Origin: UBA2040 sp002384725 | Lineage (GTDB): Bacteria > Bacteroidota > Bacteroidia > Flavobacteriales_D > Crocinitomicaceae | NCBI GenBank assembly: GCA_963926475.1 | Contig: CAWUXE010000001.1 | Coordinates: 62,001 to 126,000 of the forward strand | DNA: 64,000 nt | Direction: 5' to 3' | Part shown: piece after piece, positions 54,509-62,868 of the stretch | Layout: each line of letters begins with the position of its first letter | Numbering within the stretch: the stretch's first letter is position 1 | Translations under genes and position numbers: made by a program | Notes under the pieces: model-generated | What the model was told of the DNA's origin: nothing | The model's input: the letters and a program-made list of their open reading frames with translations, nothing else | Databases searched by the model: none

Positions 54509-54964
54509 TTATTTAACAAATTTGGACAGTCCTTCCAATTCCGTATCTGTTATTTCTTCAATTTTTTCCATTACCTCAAAAAATGTTTTTATTTTTCCAG
54601 TGGGTATTTTAGCGTTCAGCTTATCGTTGAAATCAACGATTAAATCTCTTGTTTGACACCTTTTTTCGACTCCTTTCTTGGTTAGAAAAATCAAAACTTT
54701 ACGTTTGTCAATCTTATCCAATTCCCGACGAATGTAGCCAGTTTCTTCCATCGTCTTCAGTGTGCGAGACAAACTTGTTGGCTCCATTCCCATTCGCGGA
54801 CCGAGCTGTGTGCTCGGGGTTCCTGCTTTTTCAACTATCATTAATAAAAACCCAATAGAGCTTGTAATATCAATTTGCGCCGACTTTTGGTTGTACATTC
54901 TAGACACTTTATGCCAGTTTTGTCGGAGTACGAAATCGAATAAATCTACACTTGGTTTGAACAT
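54509..54964 (-). CDS. MarR family transcriptional regulator
   Basis: The 151-residue protein has the MarR fold: SSIGFLLMIVEKAGTPSTQLGPRMGMEPTSL covers the winged HTH (about 33-65) with recognition helix MEPTSLSRTLKTMEETG, the wing RRELDKIDKRKVLIFLT, and a C-terminal dimerisation helix. It precedes the fadB-fadA genes, so I infer it controls them, probably in response to an acyl-CoA or fatty acid. A 9-base inverted repeat lies 24 bases upstream. Confidence 0.9.
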   Translation of the reverse strand: MFKPSVDLFDFVLRQNWHKVSRMYNQKSAQIDITSSIGFLLMIVEKAGTPSTQLGPRMGMEPTSLSRTLKTMEETGYIRRELDKIDKRKVLIFLTKKGVEKRCQTRDLIVDFNDKLNAKIPTGKIKTFFEVMEKIEEITDTELEGLSKFVK

Positions 54965-54987
54965 AAGATTGAATTATTTCACTAATA

Positions 54988-55013
54988 TATGCATAATATT
55001 TATCTTATGCATA
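54988..55013. promoter_or_regulatory. Operator of the marR-fadB-fadA cluster
   Basis: TATGCATAA (54988-54996) and TTATGCATA (55005-55013) are perfect inverted 9-base arms with an 8-base spacer, 24 bases before the marR ATG. Each arm also contains the palindrome TATGCATA. Arrangement, size and place fit a MarR-dimer binding site giving autoregulation. Confidence 0.6.
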
Positions 55014-55074
55014 CATAGCAAAGCTTCAAAATATTATGAATCTTAAAATCCTAAAAAAATTTAGTAAAAGCTAA

Positions 55075-55482
55075 TTATTCCCAATTAGAACGGGATATTT
55101 TGACCGTTCCTTTAAAAACGGAAATCAAGTCATGGTTCTGATTTTTACAGTGCACTGCATACAGTGCGATAGAATTGCCCCGATTGATTTCCGTACAAAA
55201 AGCGGTAATTGTTTCACCGATTTGAACGCTTTTGAGATGAGAAATACTGGTTTCGATGCTCACACATTTCTGTCCGTATGCGTTGGAAGCAAATGCCAAA
55301 GCCGAATCTGACAAAGAATAGGCAATTCCACCATGCGCGATTTGAAACCCATTTAACAAAGCTTTGGCAACCGTTAATTTCAAGATGCATGAACCTTCCT
55401 TAATATCGGCAAGCTCCATACCCAATAAACGAGAAAACTCGTCCTTTTCCATCATTTTTGTATATATCTCTATCGGCGTCAT
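55075..55482 (-). CDS. PaaI-type acyl-CoA thioesterase (hotdog fold)
   Basis: The 135-residue protein shows the hotdog domain of the PaaI/YbgC superfamily: the catalytic stretch GGIAYSLSDSALAFASNAYG (about 51-70) with Asp in the helix, and the later SISHLKSVQIGETITAF. It hydrolyses acyl-CoA, probably a phenylacetyl-CoA or medium-chain acyl-CoA. It starts at the base next to the stop of the acidic-protein gene before it, so the two are coupled, and it stands 93 bases from the marR operator. Confidence 0.88.
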   Translation of the reverse strand: MTPIEIYTKMMEKDEFSRLLGMELADIKEGSCILKLTVAKALLNGFQIAHGGIAYSLSDSALAFASNAYGQKCVSIETSISHLKSVQIGETITAFCTEINRGNSIALYAVHCKNQNHDLISVFKGTVKISRSNWE

Positions 55483-55962
55483 TTAAGCTTCTGTTGCTCT
55501 TCCCATCAATGTAATCATAGCGATGGTAACAATAAACAATTGGGTTGCTGTTTCATCCGATAATGAAGTTCCATCTTCATCTTCAGTGCTAATTTCCATA
55601 GCTATAAATTGGGCCAAGTTGGGTTGATCACAAAAATCCTCCATCATATCCTCATCTTCCGATTCAAAGTAATCATCGAGCATTTCAAAATAAGGCTCTT
55701 GGAATTCTTCGATGTCTGTTTCTGAAACAACTACCGTTCGAATGTTTTCTTGAGAAAAAGCCTCAGAAATCACGCAGAAATAATAAATGATCAATCCTTC
55801 GAGTTGCTCATTCTTATACTCCAAAGCAGCCGACATCAAATAAGACAATAAAACATTTTGAGCCAAAGCATAGGTTTCGGATAATTTTTCTAATCCATCA
55901 TCATCCAGATTATCTACTTTATTTATTGCTTTTTCTATGCTTTCGAGCGATACGTGTTTCAT
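55483..55962 (-). CDS. Acidic protein of unknown function
   Basis: The ATG at 55962 gives 159 residues; the longer frame to 56055 adds 31 non-conserved residues. The protein is strongly acidic (for example DDYFESEDEDMMEDF around residues 97-111), all-helical and without signal peptide. It may be a regulator or chaperone-like small protein, but no domain is known. Immediately adjacent to the thioesterase gene. Confidence 0.7.
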   Translation of the reverse strand: MKHVSLESIEKAINKVDNLDDDGLEKLSETYALAQNVLLSYLMSAALEYKNEQLEGLIIYYFCVISEAFSQENIRTVVVSETDIEEFQEPYFEMLDDYFESEDEDMMEDFCDQPNLAQFIAMEISTEDEDGTSLSDETATQLFIVTIAMITLMGRATEA

Positions 55963-56037
55963 GTAAATACCTTTTGATTGTAAAATTAAGGAAAGTTTTG
56001 ACGGGAAGAAATTTATTCTACAAGCAAAAATTGAATA

Positions 56038-56075
56038 AAAAAAGTCCCGTCCCAATAGCTTTCGAGACAGGACTT
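56038..56075 (-). terminator. Terminator of the former T9SS cargo gene
   Basis: Arms at 56042-56053 and 56064-56075 pair with two mismatch-tolerant positions; on the minus strand a T run follows. It once ended the gene whose 3' end remains at 56092-56235. Confidence 0.75.
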
Positions 56076-56091
56076 AAAAAGATAATTAATC

Positions 56092-56235
56092 TTATTTCTT
56101 GATAATCATACGATTCGTCAACGTATTTCCTTCAGATGAGATGTTTAAATAAGAAACACCTACTGCTTCATTAGATAAGTCAATCGTTTCTGTATGAACA
56201 CCATTCGTTGTATTCAATGATTTAACAAGTAATTT
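56092..56235 (-). pseudogene. 3' remnant of a T9SS type A cargo gene
   Basis: Reading minus-strand codons up to TAA (56094-56092), the sequence encodes LVKSLNTTNGVHTETIDLS, then VGVSYLNISSEGN and the end NRMIIKK. This is the last third of a type IX sorting domain (compare KIVIK of the cargo at 49709). No start codon or upstream part exists; the frame runs directly into the purT remnant. It is the downstream partner of a deletion junction near 56235. Confidence 0.75.
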
Positions 56236-56278
56236 TGCCCAACTCACCTGAGCCCAAAAGGAGGATTTTTTTATTCAT
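56236..56278 (-). pseudogene. purT: First 15 codons of purT, remnant
   Basis: From the ATG at 56278 the frame reads MNKKILLLGSGELGK, which is the distinctive N-terminus of PurT, the formate-dependent phosphoribosylglycinamide formyltransferase. It then leaves homology (ITC) and stops at 56224-56222, in the T9SS remnant. The rest of purT (about 375 codons) is gone. Upstream, 56279-56500 holds only an AT-rich spacer with a TATCTTTA box, probably the old purT promoter. Confidence 0.7.
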
Positions 56279-56500
56279 GGGATAAAGATAAAAGGTCTAG
56301 TACCAGGATTGTGGGCAAGATTTCAGAAATTATTCACGATTGGCGAGCTAATCTATATTATATTCGACATAAGAAAATTTTAAACTTTTAGACTTATAAA
56401 AGTTTCTAAATTCTATTGATAGTCAAATGGTTACGCCTGAATTAAAACTCAATAGACCTTTCAAACATCATTTTTACTTATCTTCAAACCAAATTTTACA

Positions 56501-57529
56501 ATGAGGATCTTGCGTTTACTTCTTTTCCCATTTGCTATTTTATATGGAATAATCACTTGGGTGCGCAATAAACTCTTTGATTGGGGCTTGAAAAAATCTT
56601 ATACCATATCGCTTCCATCTATTTGTGCAGGTAACCTAAGCGCTGGTGGAACTGGAAAAACACCTCATGTACTTTTGTTCAATAAATGGCTCTCAGAAGA
56701 AAACGAAATAACCATTGTAAGTCGAGGATATGGTAGAAAAACAAAAGGTTTAATTGTCGCGGATAAAAATTCGAATGCCTACACAATTGGCGATGAACCT
56801 ATGCTTTTTCATCAGACTAAACCTCAACCCAAGGTTATCGTAAGTGAGAAAAGAATTTTGGCCATTAAGGAATTGGAAAAACAAAAAAGTAAAACCGTTG
56901 TAATCTTGGACGATGCCTTTCAACACCGCCACGTAAAAGCTGGATTCAATGTATTAATGTGTGATTTCAAGAAACCCTATTTCAAAGATTTCATGCTACC
57001 AACTGGCGATTTACGCGAATTTAAAAGTGGAGAAAAAAGAGCAGACATTGTTATTGTCAGTAAATGTCCAGCGGAACTTTCCGATAAAGAAAGACTAGAT
57101 TTTCGCAAGAATATTCACCTGCCAAAGGAAGACATTTATTTTTCCAAAATAGTATATGGTGAAATGGAAAAATGGGGAGAATTTGACCTTCCAAAAGAAC
57201 TTAAAAACATTATTTTGGTCACTGGAATTGCCAACCCAAAACCTTTGGAGGAATCTCTTTCAAAGAAATTTTCGTTAAAATCCCTTATTTTTCCTGACCA
57301 TCATACCTTTACGACGAAGGATTTGACTGTAATTCATGAGAATTTTGGTAACTTCGCGAGCGAAAATTCAATCATTTTGACAACGGAAAAAGATGCCGTT
57401 CGATTAGAAGCTTTTAAAAAAGCGGGTGAATTGAAGAATTTCCCTTGGTTCGTTCAAAAAATGAACGTGCAAGTAGATAGAGAAACCGAATTAAAAGATA
57501 AATTATTAGCATATGTTAGAAAAGTTTAA
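56501..57529 (+). CDS. lpxK: Tetraacyldisaccharide 4'-kinase
   Basis: LpxK phosphorylates the lipid A precursor at the 4' position at the inner membrane. The 342-residue protein has a hydrophobic N-terminal helix, the P-loop GNLSAGGTGKT (residues 44-54), DDAFQHR with catalytic Asp (around 138-144), and a C-terminal alpha-beta domain. It overlaps punA by 17 bases; lpxH, of the same pathway, lies 5 kb downstream. Confidence 0.96.
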   Translation: MRILRLLLFPFAILYGIITWVRNKLFDWGLKKSYTISLPSICAGNLSAGGTGKTPHVLLFNKWLSEENEITIVSRGYGRKTKGLIVADKNSNAYTIGDEPMLFHQTKPQPKVIVSEKRILAIKELEKQKSKTVVILDDAFQHRHVKAGFNVLMCDFKKPYFKDFMLPTGDLREFKSGEKRADIVIVSKCPAELSDKERLDFRKNIHLPKEDIYFSKIVYGEMEKWGEFDLPKELKNIILVTGIANPKPLEESLSKKFSLKSLIFPDHHTFTTKDLTVIHENFGNFASENSIILTTEKDAVRLEAFKKAGELKNFPWFVQKMNVQVDRETELKDKLLAYVRKV

Positions 57530-58325
57530 TGAATCTGTAGCTTTTATTAAAAGCAAAACATCCGTAGAACCGACTGTAGGAATTATTCTAGGAACTGGTT
57601 TGGGAGGATTGGTAAAGGAAATCAAGATTATTGATGAGATTTCGTACGAACAGATTCCAAACTTTCCTGTTTCTACGGTAGAAAGCCATTCGGGGAAATT
57701 GATCTTCGGTGAATTGGGCGGAAAGAAAGTGGTTGCTATGCAGGGTCGTTTTCACTTCTACGAAGGATATGACATGAAGCAAGTTACTTTTCCTGTTCGC
57801 GTGATGAAGTTATTAGGAATTCAAGCACTTTTTGTGAGCAACGCTTCAGGCGGAGTTAATCCAGCTTTTGAAGTAGGAGAAATTATGATTCAAAATGATC
57901 ATATCAATTTGTTCCCTGCTCACCCATTAATTGGAAAAAATATCGATGAACTTGGACCTCGTTTCCCGGACATGAGCGAACCGTACGATAGAGGAATGAT
58001 TACTTTGGCGCAAGAAATTGCTAAGGAACTGAACATTAGAGTGGTAACTGGAACGTATGCTGGTTTAACTGGTCCAACTCTTGAAACTCCGGCAGAGTAT
58101 CAATATGTTAGAAATATCGGTGCGGATGCAGTTGGTATGTCAACTGTTCCTGAAGTAATTGTTGCTCGTCACATGGAAATTCCTTGTTTCGCCATTTCAA
58201 TCATAACTGATTTAGGCGTTCCTGGAAAGATTCAGAAAGTTTCTGTTCAAGATGTTATCGAAGTAGCGAATCGTCAAGAACCCAAAATGACAGCTATCAT
58301 GAGTCAATTAATCGCACGAATCTAA
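57513..58325 (+). CDS. punA: Purine nucleoside phosphorylase, type I
   Basis: PNP splits purine nucleosides to base and ribose-1-phosphate for salvage. The 270 residues carry GTGLGGL (28-34) and VESHSGKLIFG (about 53-63), QGRFHFYEGY (about 73-82) with the phosphate site, and GMSTVPEVIVARH (about 213-225) with base-binding residues. Overlap with lpxK at its start. Confidence 0.95.
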   Translation: MLEKFNESVAFIKSKTSVEPTVGIILGTGLGGLVKEIKIIDEISYEQIPNFPVSTVESHSGKLIFGELGGKKVVAMQGRFHFYEGYDMKQVTFPVRVMKLLGIQALFVSNASGGVNPAFEVGEIMIQNDHINLFPAHPLIGKNIDELGPRFPDMSEPYDRGMITLAQEIAKELNIRVVTGTYAGLTGPTLETPAEYQYVRNIGADAVGMSTVPEVIVARHMEIPCFAISIITDLGVPGKIQKVSVQDVIEVANRQEPKMTAIMSQLIARI

Positions 58326-58340
58326 AGGAATACGAGACGC

Positions 58341-59795
58341 ATGTCTGAAATTAGAGATACATACGAAGTCGTAATTGGATTGGAAGTCCATGCGCAAATG
58401 CTGACCAAAAGCAAAGCCTATTCGAACGATAAGAACGAATACGGTTCTGTTCCGAACACGAACGTCAGCGCAGTTACTTTGGGTCACCCAGGAACCTTAC
58501 CTGTGATGAACAAAAAAACGATAGAAAACGCCATCAAATTAGGCTTGGCTTTGCATTGCGACATTGCGGAAAATCAATATTTTGCACGCAAAAACTACTT
58601 CTATCCTGATTTACCAAAAGGATACCAAATCACTCAGGATTTAACACCAATTTGCACAGGCGGATACGCAATCGTTAAAGACGAAAACGAGAACGAGAAA
58701 AAAATCGGTTTGACACGAATACACATGGAAGAAGATGCTGGTAAAAGCATTCACGATATAGATGTGAAAGACACTTTGGTGGATTTGAATCGTGCTGGAG
58801 TTCCTTTACTAGAAATTGTGACGGAACCCGATTTCAGAAGCTCAACAGAAGCTTACAATTACCTAACCGAAATCCGAAAACTTGTTCGCTATTTGGACAT
58901 TTGCGATGGAAATATGGAAGAAGGTTCCATGCGCTGTGATGCCAATGTATCGGTCCGAAAAATAGGTGCAACAGAATTTGGAACCAAGATAGAAGTGAAA
59001 AACATGAACTCCATTCGTAACGTTCAACGCGCTATCGAATTTGAGATCACAAGACAAATTGAAGTATTGGAAAACGGTGGAGAACTTTTCATGGAAACGC
59101 GTCAATATGATGCGCTCAAGAATATCACCATTGCCATGCGTTCGAAGGAAGCGGCAAATGATTACCGTTATTTCCCCGAGCCCGATTTGACACCTTTGAA
59201 AGTGACAGTTAATCAAATTGACGCCATCAAAGCCGAAATGCCAGCATTACCGAGAGATTTGTTTCTTCGGTACACAAATGAGTTTAAACTTTCCGAATAC
59301 GATGCTTATAATTTAACGGATAACAAATCGATTGCATTGTATTACGAATCCATTTTAAAGCGCACCAAAGAATACAAATTGGCGGCCAATTGGATGATGG
59401 GAGATATTAAATCTTATTTGAATTCACAAGGCAAAGAAATGGAAGAATTTCCTATCTCTGCAGAGAAAATTGCCGACTTAATTTCTATTATTCAAGAAGG
59501 TAAAATTTCAAATACGGTAGCTTCGCAAAAAGTATTTCCTGAAATGCTGAACGCTCCAGAAAAATCACCTTTGGCCATTGCCGAGTCAATGAACTTGATT
59601 CAGGATTCCAATGAAGATTCGATTTTAGGGTTTATTGCCGAAGTAATGAAGCAACATCCTGAAGAAGTTACTCGTTATAAAAACGGTGAAAAACAACTGA
59701 CCGGTTTCTTAATGGGGCAATTAATGAAAATATCAAAAGGTAAAGCGGATCCTAAATCGGCTAATCAAATGCTAAGAAATGAACTTGAAAAATAA
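58341..59795 (+). CDS. gatB: Aspartyl/glutamyl-tRNA amidotransferase subunit B
   Basis: GatB is the kinase subunit of GatCAB, which turns Glu-tRNA-Gln (and Asp-tRNA-Asn) into the amide form. The 484-residue protein has the ATP site region (VIGLEVHAQM at 12-21), CDANVSVR near 203-210, and the C-terminal YqeY-like tail. gatA and gatC are not in this window. Its last 17 bases overlap the next gene. Confidence 0.96.
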   Translation: MSEIRDTYEVVIGLEVHAQMLTKSKAYSNDKNEYGSVPNTNVSAVTLGHPGTLPVMNKKTIENAIKLGLALHCDIAENQYFARKNYFYPDLPKGYQITQDLTPICTGGYAIVKDENENEKKIGLTRIHMEEDAGKSIHDIDVKDTLVDLNRAGVPLLEIVTEPDFRSSTEAYNYLTEIRKLVRYLDICDGNMEEGSMRCDANVSVRKIGATEFGTKIEVKNMNSIRNVQRAIEFEITRQIEVLENGGELFMETRQYDALKNITIAMRSKEAANDYRYFPEPDLTPLKVTVNQIDAIKAEMPALPRDLFLRYTNEFKLSEYDAYNLTDNKSIALYYESILKRTKEYKLAANWMMGDIKSYLNSQGKEMEEFPISAEKIADLISIIQEGKISNTVASQKVFPEMLNAPEKSPLAIAESMNLIQDSNEDSILGFIAEVMKQHPEEVTRYKNGEKQLTGFLMGQLMKISKGKADPKSANQMLRNELEK

Positions 59796-60966
59796 ACTCA
59801 AATACCTACCCTTCTTTCTCTTACCTTTCTTATCTGCTTGCAATGAAGAGGAAACAGATTCGAAAAAACTAGAAAACAATTTTACGATTTCTGGAAAGAT
59901 AACGGGGGCAAAAAATTTGAACGTTTACGTTGAAGCCGCAAGTCAAAATGGTATAATTGACGTTGCTTCAGGTGAAACAAATACTGAAGGTTCTTTTGAA
60001 ATAAAGGGCAACATTCCGGATATGGGAATTTATCAGTTGAGACTCGGTGACGGCGATGACAAAATCATCCCGATGACTTTGATGCCGAAAGATCATGTGA
60101 AAATCAACACAGACATCAACTCCTATGCTGTTAGTCCTAAGTATTCTGGAACAGAATGGGCCGAACCACTAACGCGTTATATGCAAATGGCAAACAAATT
60201 GGCAAGTCAGGACACGGAATTTGCCGAGCTACAGACCGATGGTGCATCGGAAGAAGAACTTCGTGCTGCTTATGATAAAATGTTAGTCCCTCTGAATGAA
60301 TTCGCCATTGCTCAAATGATAAAAATGCCCTCCAATCCAGTGAACATTATTTTCAGCAGAGCTCTTACTCCAAAAGGTTCATTTGACGATTGGGATCCAA
60401 AAAACTTGGATGTATTGAAGAAAGTTTATCAAGCATACACCAAACGATTTACGGATTCTCCAATTGTGAAAACTTTAGAAAATCAGGTTTTCCAGATCGA
60501 AAGTGCATACACTGCGCACGTGAATGGCACTGACAAGGATGCTTCTATCGTTTCTTCCCAGATGGCACCTGAAATTTCCATGAAAAATCCTGAAGGGAAA
60601 GTAATCAACCTTAGTGATTTTAGAGGGAAATACGTGCTCATTGATTTCTGGGCTGCCTGGTGTGGACCTTGCCGTAGAGAGAATCCAACGGTGGTGAAAC
60701 TTTATAACAAGTACAAAAATAAAGACTTTACGATCCTGAGTGTTTCTCTAGATAAAGACGCTTCTGCTTGGAAACAAGCCATTTTAGCTGATGGTTTGAT
60801 TTGGCCAAATCATGTAAGTGAACTAAATGGATGGGAAACTTCAGTGATCAACACTTATAATTTCAACAGTATTCCACACACCGTTCTTTTAGATAAAACA
60901 GGAAAAATCATTGCCACAAAACTAAGAGGAGAAAGTTTGGAACAAAAATTGACAGAACTTCTTTAA
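59779..60966 (+). CDS. TlpA-like lipoprotein with DUF4369 and thioredoxin domains
   Basis: The 395-residue protein starts with a lipoprotein signal (FLSAC, Cys21), followed by a DUF4369 beta domain (about 30-130), a helical linker, and a TlpA/AhpC-TSA type thioredoxin domain (about 255-395) with WAAWCGPC (around 291-298). It is a membrane-anchored thiol-disulfide reductase or isomerase of the periplasm. Its sister gene follows after seven bases. Confidence 0.9.
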   Translation: MNLKNKLKYLPFFLLPFLSACNEEETDSKKLENNFTISGKITGAKNLNVYVEAASQNGIIDVASGETNTEGSFEIKGNIPDMGIYQLRLGDGDDKIIPMTLMPKDHVKINTDINSYAVSPKYSGTEWAEPLTRYMQMANKLASQDTEFAELQTDGASEEELRAAYDKMLVPLNEFAIAQMIKMPSNPVNIIFSRALTPKGSFDDWDPKNLDVLKKVYQAYTKRFTDSPIVKTLENQVFQIESAYTAHVNGTDKDASIVSSQMAPEISMKNPEGKVINLSDFRGKYVLIDFWAAWCGPCRRENPTVVKLYNKYKNKDFTILSVSLDKDASAWKQAILADGLIWPNHVSELNGWETSVINTYNFNSIPHTVLLDKTGKIIATKLRGESLEQKLTELL

Positions 60967-60973
60967 AAACAAT

Positions 60974-62092
60974 ATGATGAAAAAATATATTATTGCAAGT
61001 ATCGGAATTTTAATGGCGAGTTTAACATTCGCGCAAGAACCAATTCCAATAAAAATTTCGGGGAACATTTTTAATACGAAAGTTGATTCTGTTACACTTA
61101 CGCAATTCGTGGGCAACAGATTCTCCAATATCGCAAAGGTTCCGATGACTGAAAAAGGAGATTTTTCAATCAGCACAAAAGTACCTTACCCAGACTTTTA
61201 TGTGATTTTGATTGGTGAAGACCGAATCAATATAATATTAAGAGAAGAGTCGGATATTAAAATATATGGTGATGGAGCAAACTTGAATACCTTTTGCAAC
61301 ATCGTTGGTTCGGATGAATCCAAAAACATGAAAGTATTTATTACTCAAATGTTAGAGTACAATCAGAAACGAGCAGAATTAGAACAACGCTTGCAAACTG
61401 AACCTCAAAATAGAGAATTAATTAGCAAAGATTTGCAAGGTGCTCACTCAGACTTTATTAGTAACCGAGAAATCTTCGTAGCACAAAACAGAAACTCTCC
61501 CGCACTTTTGCCAGCAATGACCACATATGATGTCAATACTGAGTGGCAATATTATGAGTCTGTAGCGCTGATGATTGAAAAAAGTCTTCCTGGCTCACCT
61601 TCAATAAAAAGTAACTACGATAATTATTTGGCGCAAAAAGCACAAAAGGAAGCAATGGATTTCCTTTCTCCTGGAAAAGAAGCACCTGATTTTGAGGAGC
61701 TAATGTTGGATGGAAAGACAAAAATGAAGTTATCAGATCTTAGAGGACAAGTCGTTCTTTTGGACTTCTGGGCATCTTGGTGTGGACCCTGTCGCAGAGA
61801 GAACCCTGCAGTCGTAAAATTGTATAATGAATACAAGGACAAAGGTTTTACAATTATGTCTGTTTCATTAGACAAGACGAAAGACCCATGGGAAAAAGCG
61901 ATTCAAAAAGACGGTTTGGTTTGGCCGAATCATGTCAGTGATTTACAAGGTTGGTCTTGTGCAGCAGCTCAAAAATACCAAGTCAGAGGCATTCCTTTTA
62001 CAGTTTTAATTGACCGAGAAGGAAAAATTATCCAAACGAAATTACGCGGCGCGGAGCTAGAGCAAGAATTGAAGCGTATATTTGCTGAATGA
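60974..62092 (+). CDS. TlpA-like secreted thioredoxin, second copy
   Basis: The 372-residue protein (signal peptide 1-20, ending FAQ) has the same layout as its neighbour: DUF4369-like N-domain and thioredoxin domain with WASWCGPC (about 266-273). It lacks the lipobox Cys and is thus soluble or attached by other means. ATG at 60974 is directly followed by a second ATG at 60977. The two genes are tandem paralogues. Its stop overlaps lpxH by four bases (ATGA). Confidence 0.9.
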   Translation: MMKKYIIASIGILMASLTFAQEPIPIKISGNIFNTKVDSVTLTQFVGNRFSNIAKVPMTEKGDFSISTKVPYPDFYVILIGEDRINIILREESDIKIYGDGANLNTFCNIVGSDESKNMKVFITQMLEYNQKRAELEQRLQTEPQNRELISKDLQGAHSDFISNREIFVAQNRNSPALLPAMTTYDVNTEWQYYESVALMIEKSLPGSPSIKSNYDNYLAQKAQKEAMDFLSPGKEAPDFEELMLDGKTKMKLSDLRGQVVLLDFWASWCGPCRRENPAVVKLYNEYKDKGFTIMSVSLDKTKDPWEKAIQKDGLVWPNHVSDLQGWSCAAAQKYQVRGIPFTVLIDREGKIIQTKLRGAELEQELKRIFAE

Positions 62093-62850
62093 TTTTAGAA
62101 GCTGGAAAGAAAATATATTTCGCATCCGACTTTCATCTTGGGGCTCCGTCTCATGAAAAGAGTCGAGAACGCGAAGACAAGATTGTTCGCTGGCTTAATT
62201 CTATTCAAGATTCTGCCCAAGAAATTTATCTCGTTGGTGATCTTTTCGACTTTTGGTTCGAACATAAATTTACCATCCCAAAAGGATTTATTCGACTACA
62301 AGGCAAAATCGCCGAATTGACGGATGCTGGAATTCCAGTGCATGTTTTCACTGGTAACCATGATATGTGGATGTTCGATTACCTGCCCAAAGAAATTGGA
62401 ATTCAATTGTATCGAGAGCCAATTGTTCGCGAATACAACAGTAAGAAATTTTTTATTGGTCACGGCGATGGATTGGGCCCTGGCGACAAAGGCTACAAGT
62501 TCTTGAAAAAAGTTTTTGCCAACAAATTTTGTCAGTGGTGTTTCGCCCGACTTCACCCCAATTTTTCATTTTGGTTGGCCAATACATCGTCGAAGAAAAG
62601 TCGTCTTCACACCTCTGTGGATGATGAAAAATACCTCGGCGACGATAAAGAATGGCTCGCTATATTTTGTAGAGAAACTTTAGAAAAAGAACATTTCGAT
62701 TATTTCGTTTTCGGTCACCGACACTACCCGATTGATATCATCGTTGGAGAAAATTCGAAATACATCAATTTGGGTGAATGGATGAACTATCATACCTATG
62801 CCGAATTTGATGGTGAAAAATTGGAATTAAAGAAATTCGAAAGCCTATAA
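62089..62850 (+). CDS. lpxH: UDP-2,3-diacylglucosamine pyrophosphatase
   Basis: LpxH splits UDP-2,3-diacylglucosamine to lipid X in lipid A synthesis. The 253-residue metallophosphoesterase carries SDFHLG (about 13-18), GDLFDFW (44-50), GNHDMW (about 84-89), GHGDG (about 125-129) and GHRHYPI near 208-214, the five metal-binding signatures. It is coupled to the thioredoxin gene before it. Confidence 0.96.
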   Translation: MILEAGKKIYFASDFHLGAPSHEKSREREDKIVRWLNSIQDSAQEIYLVGDLFDFWFEHKFTIPKGFIRLQGKIAELTDAGIPVHVFTGNHDMWMFDYLPKEIGIQLYREPIVREYNSKKFFIGHGDGLGPGDKGYKFLKKVFANKFCQWCFARLHPNFSFWLANTSSKKSRLHTSVDDEKYLGDDKEWLAIFCRETLEKEHFDYFVFGHRHYPIDIIVGENSKYINLGEWMNYHTYAEFDGEKLELKKFESL

Positions 62851-62868
62851 TATTCAATAACTTTAGAA

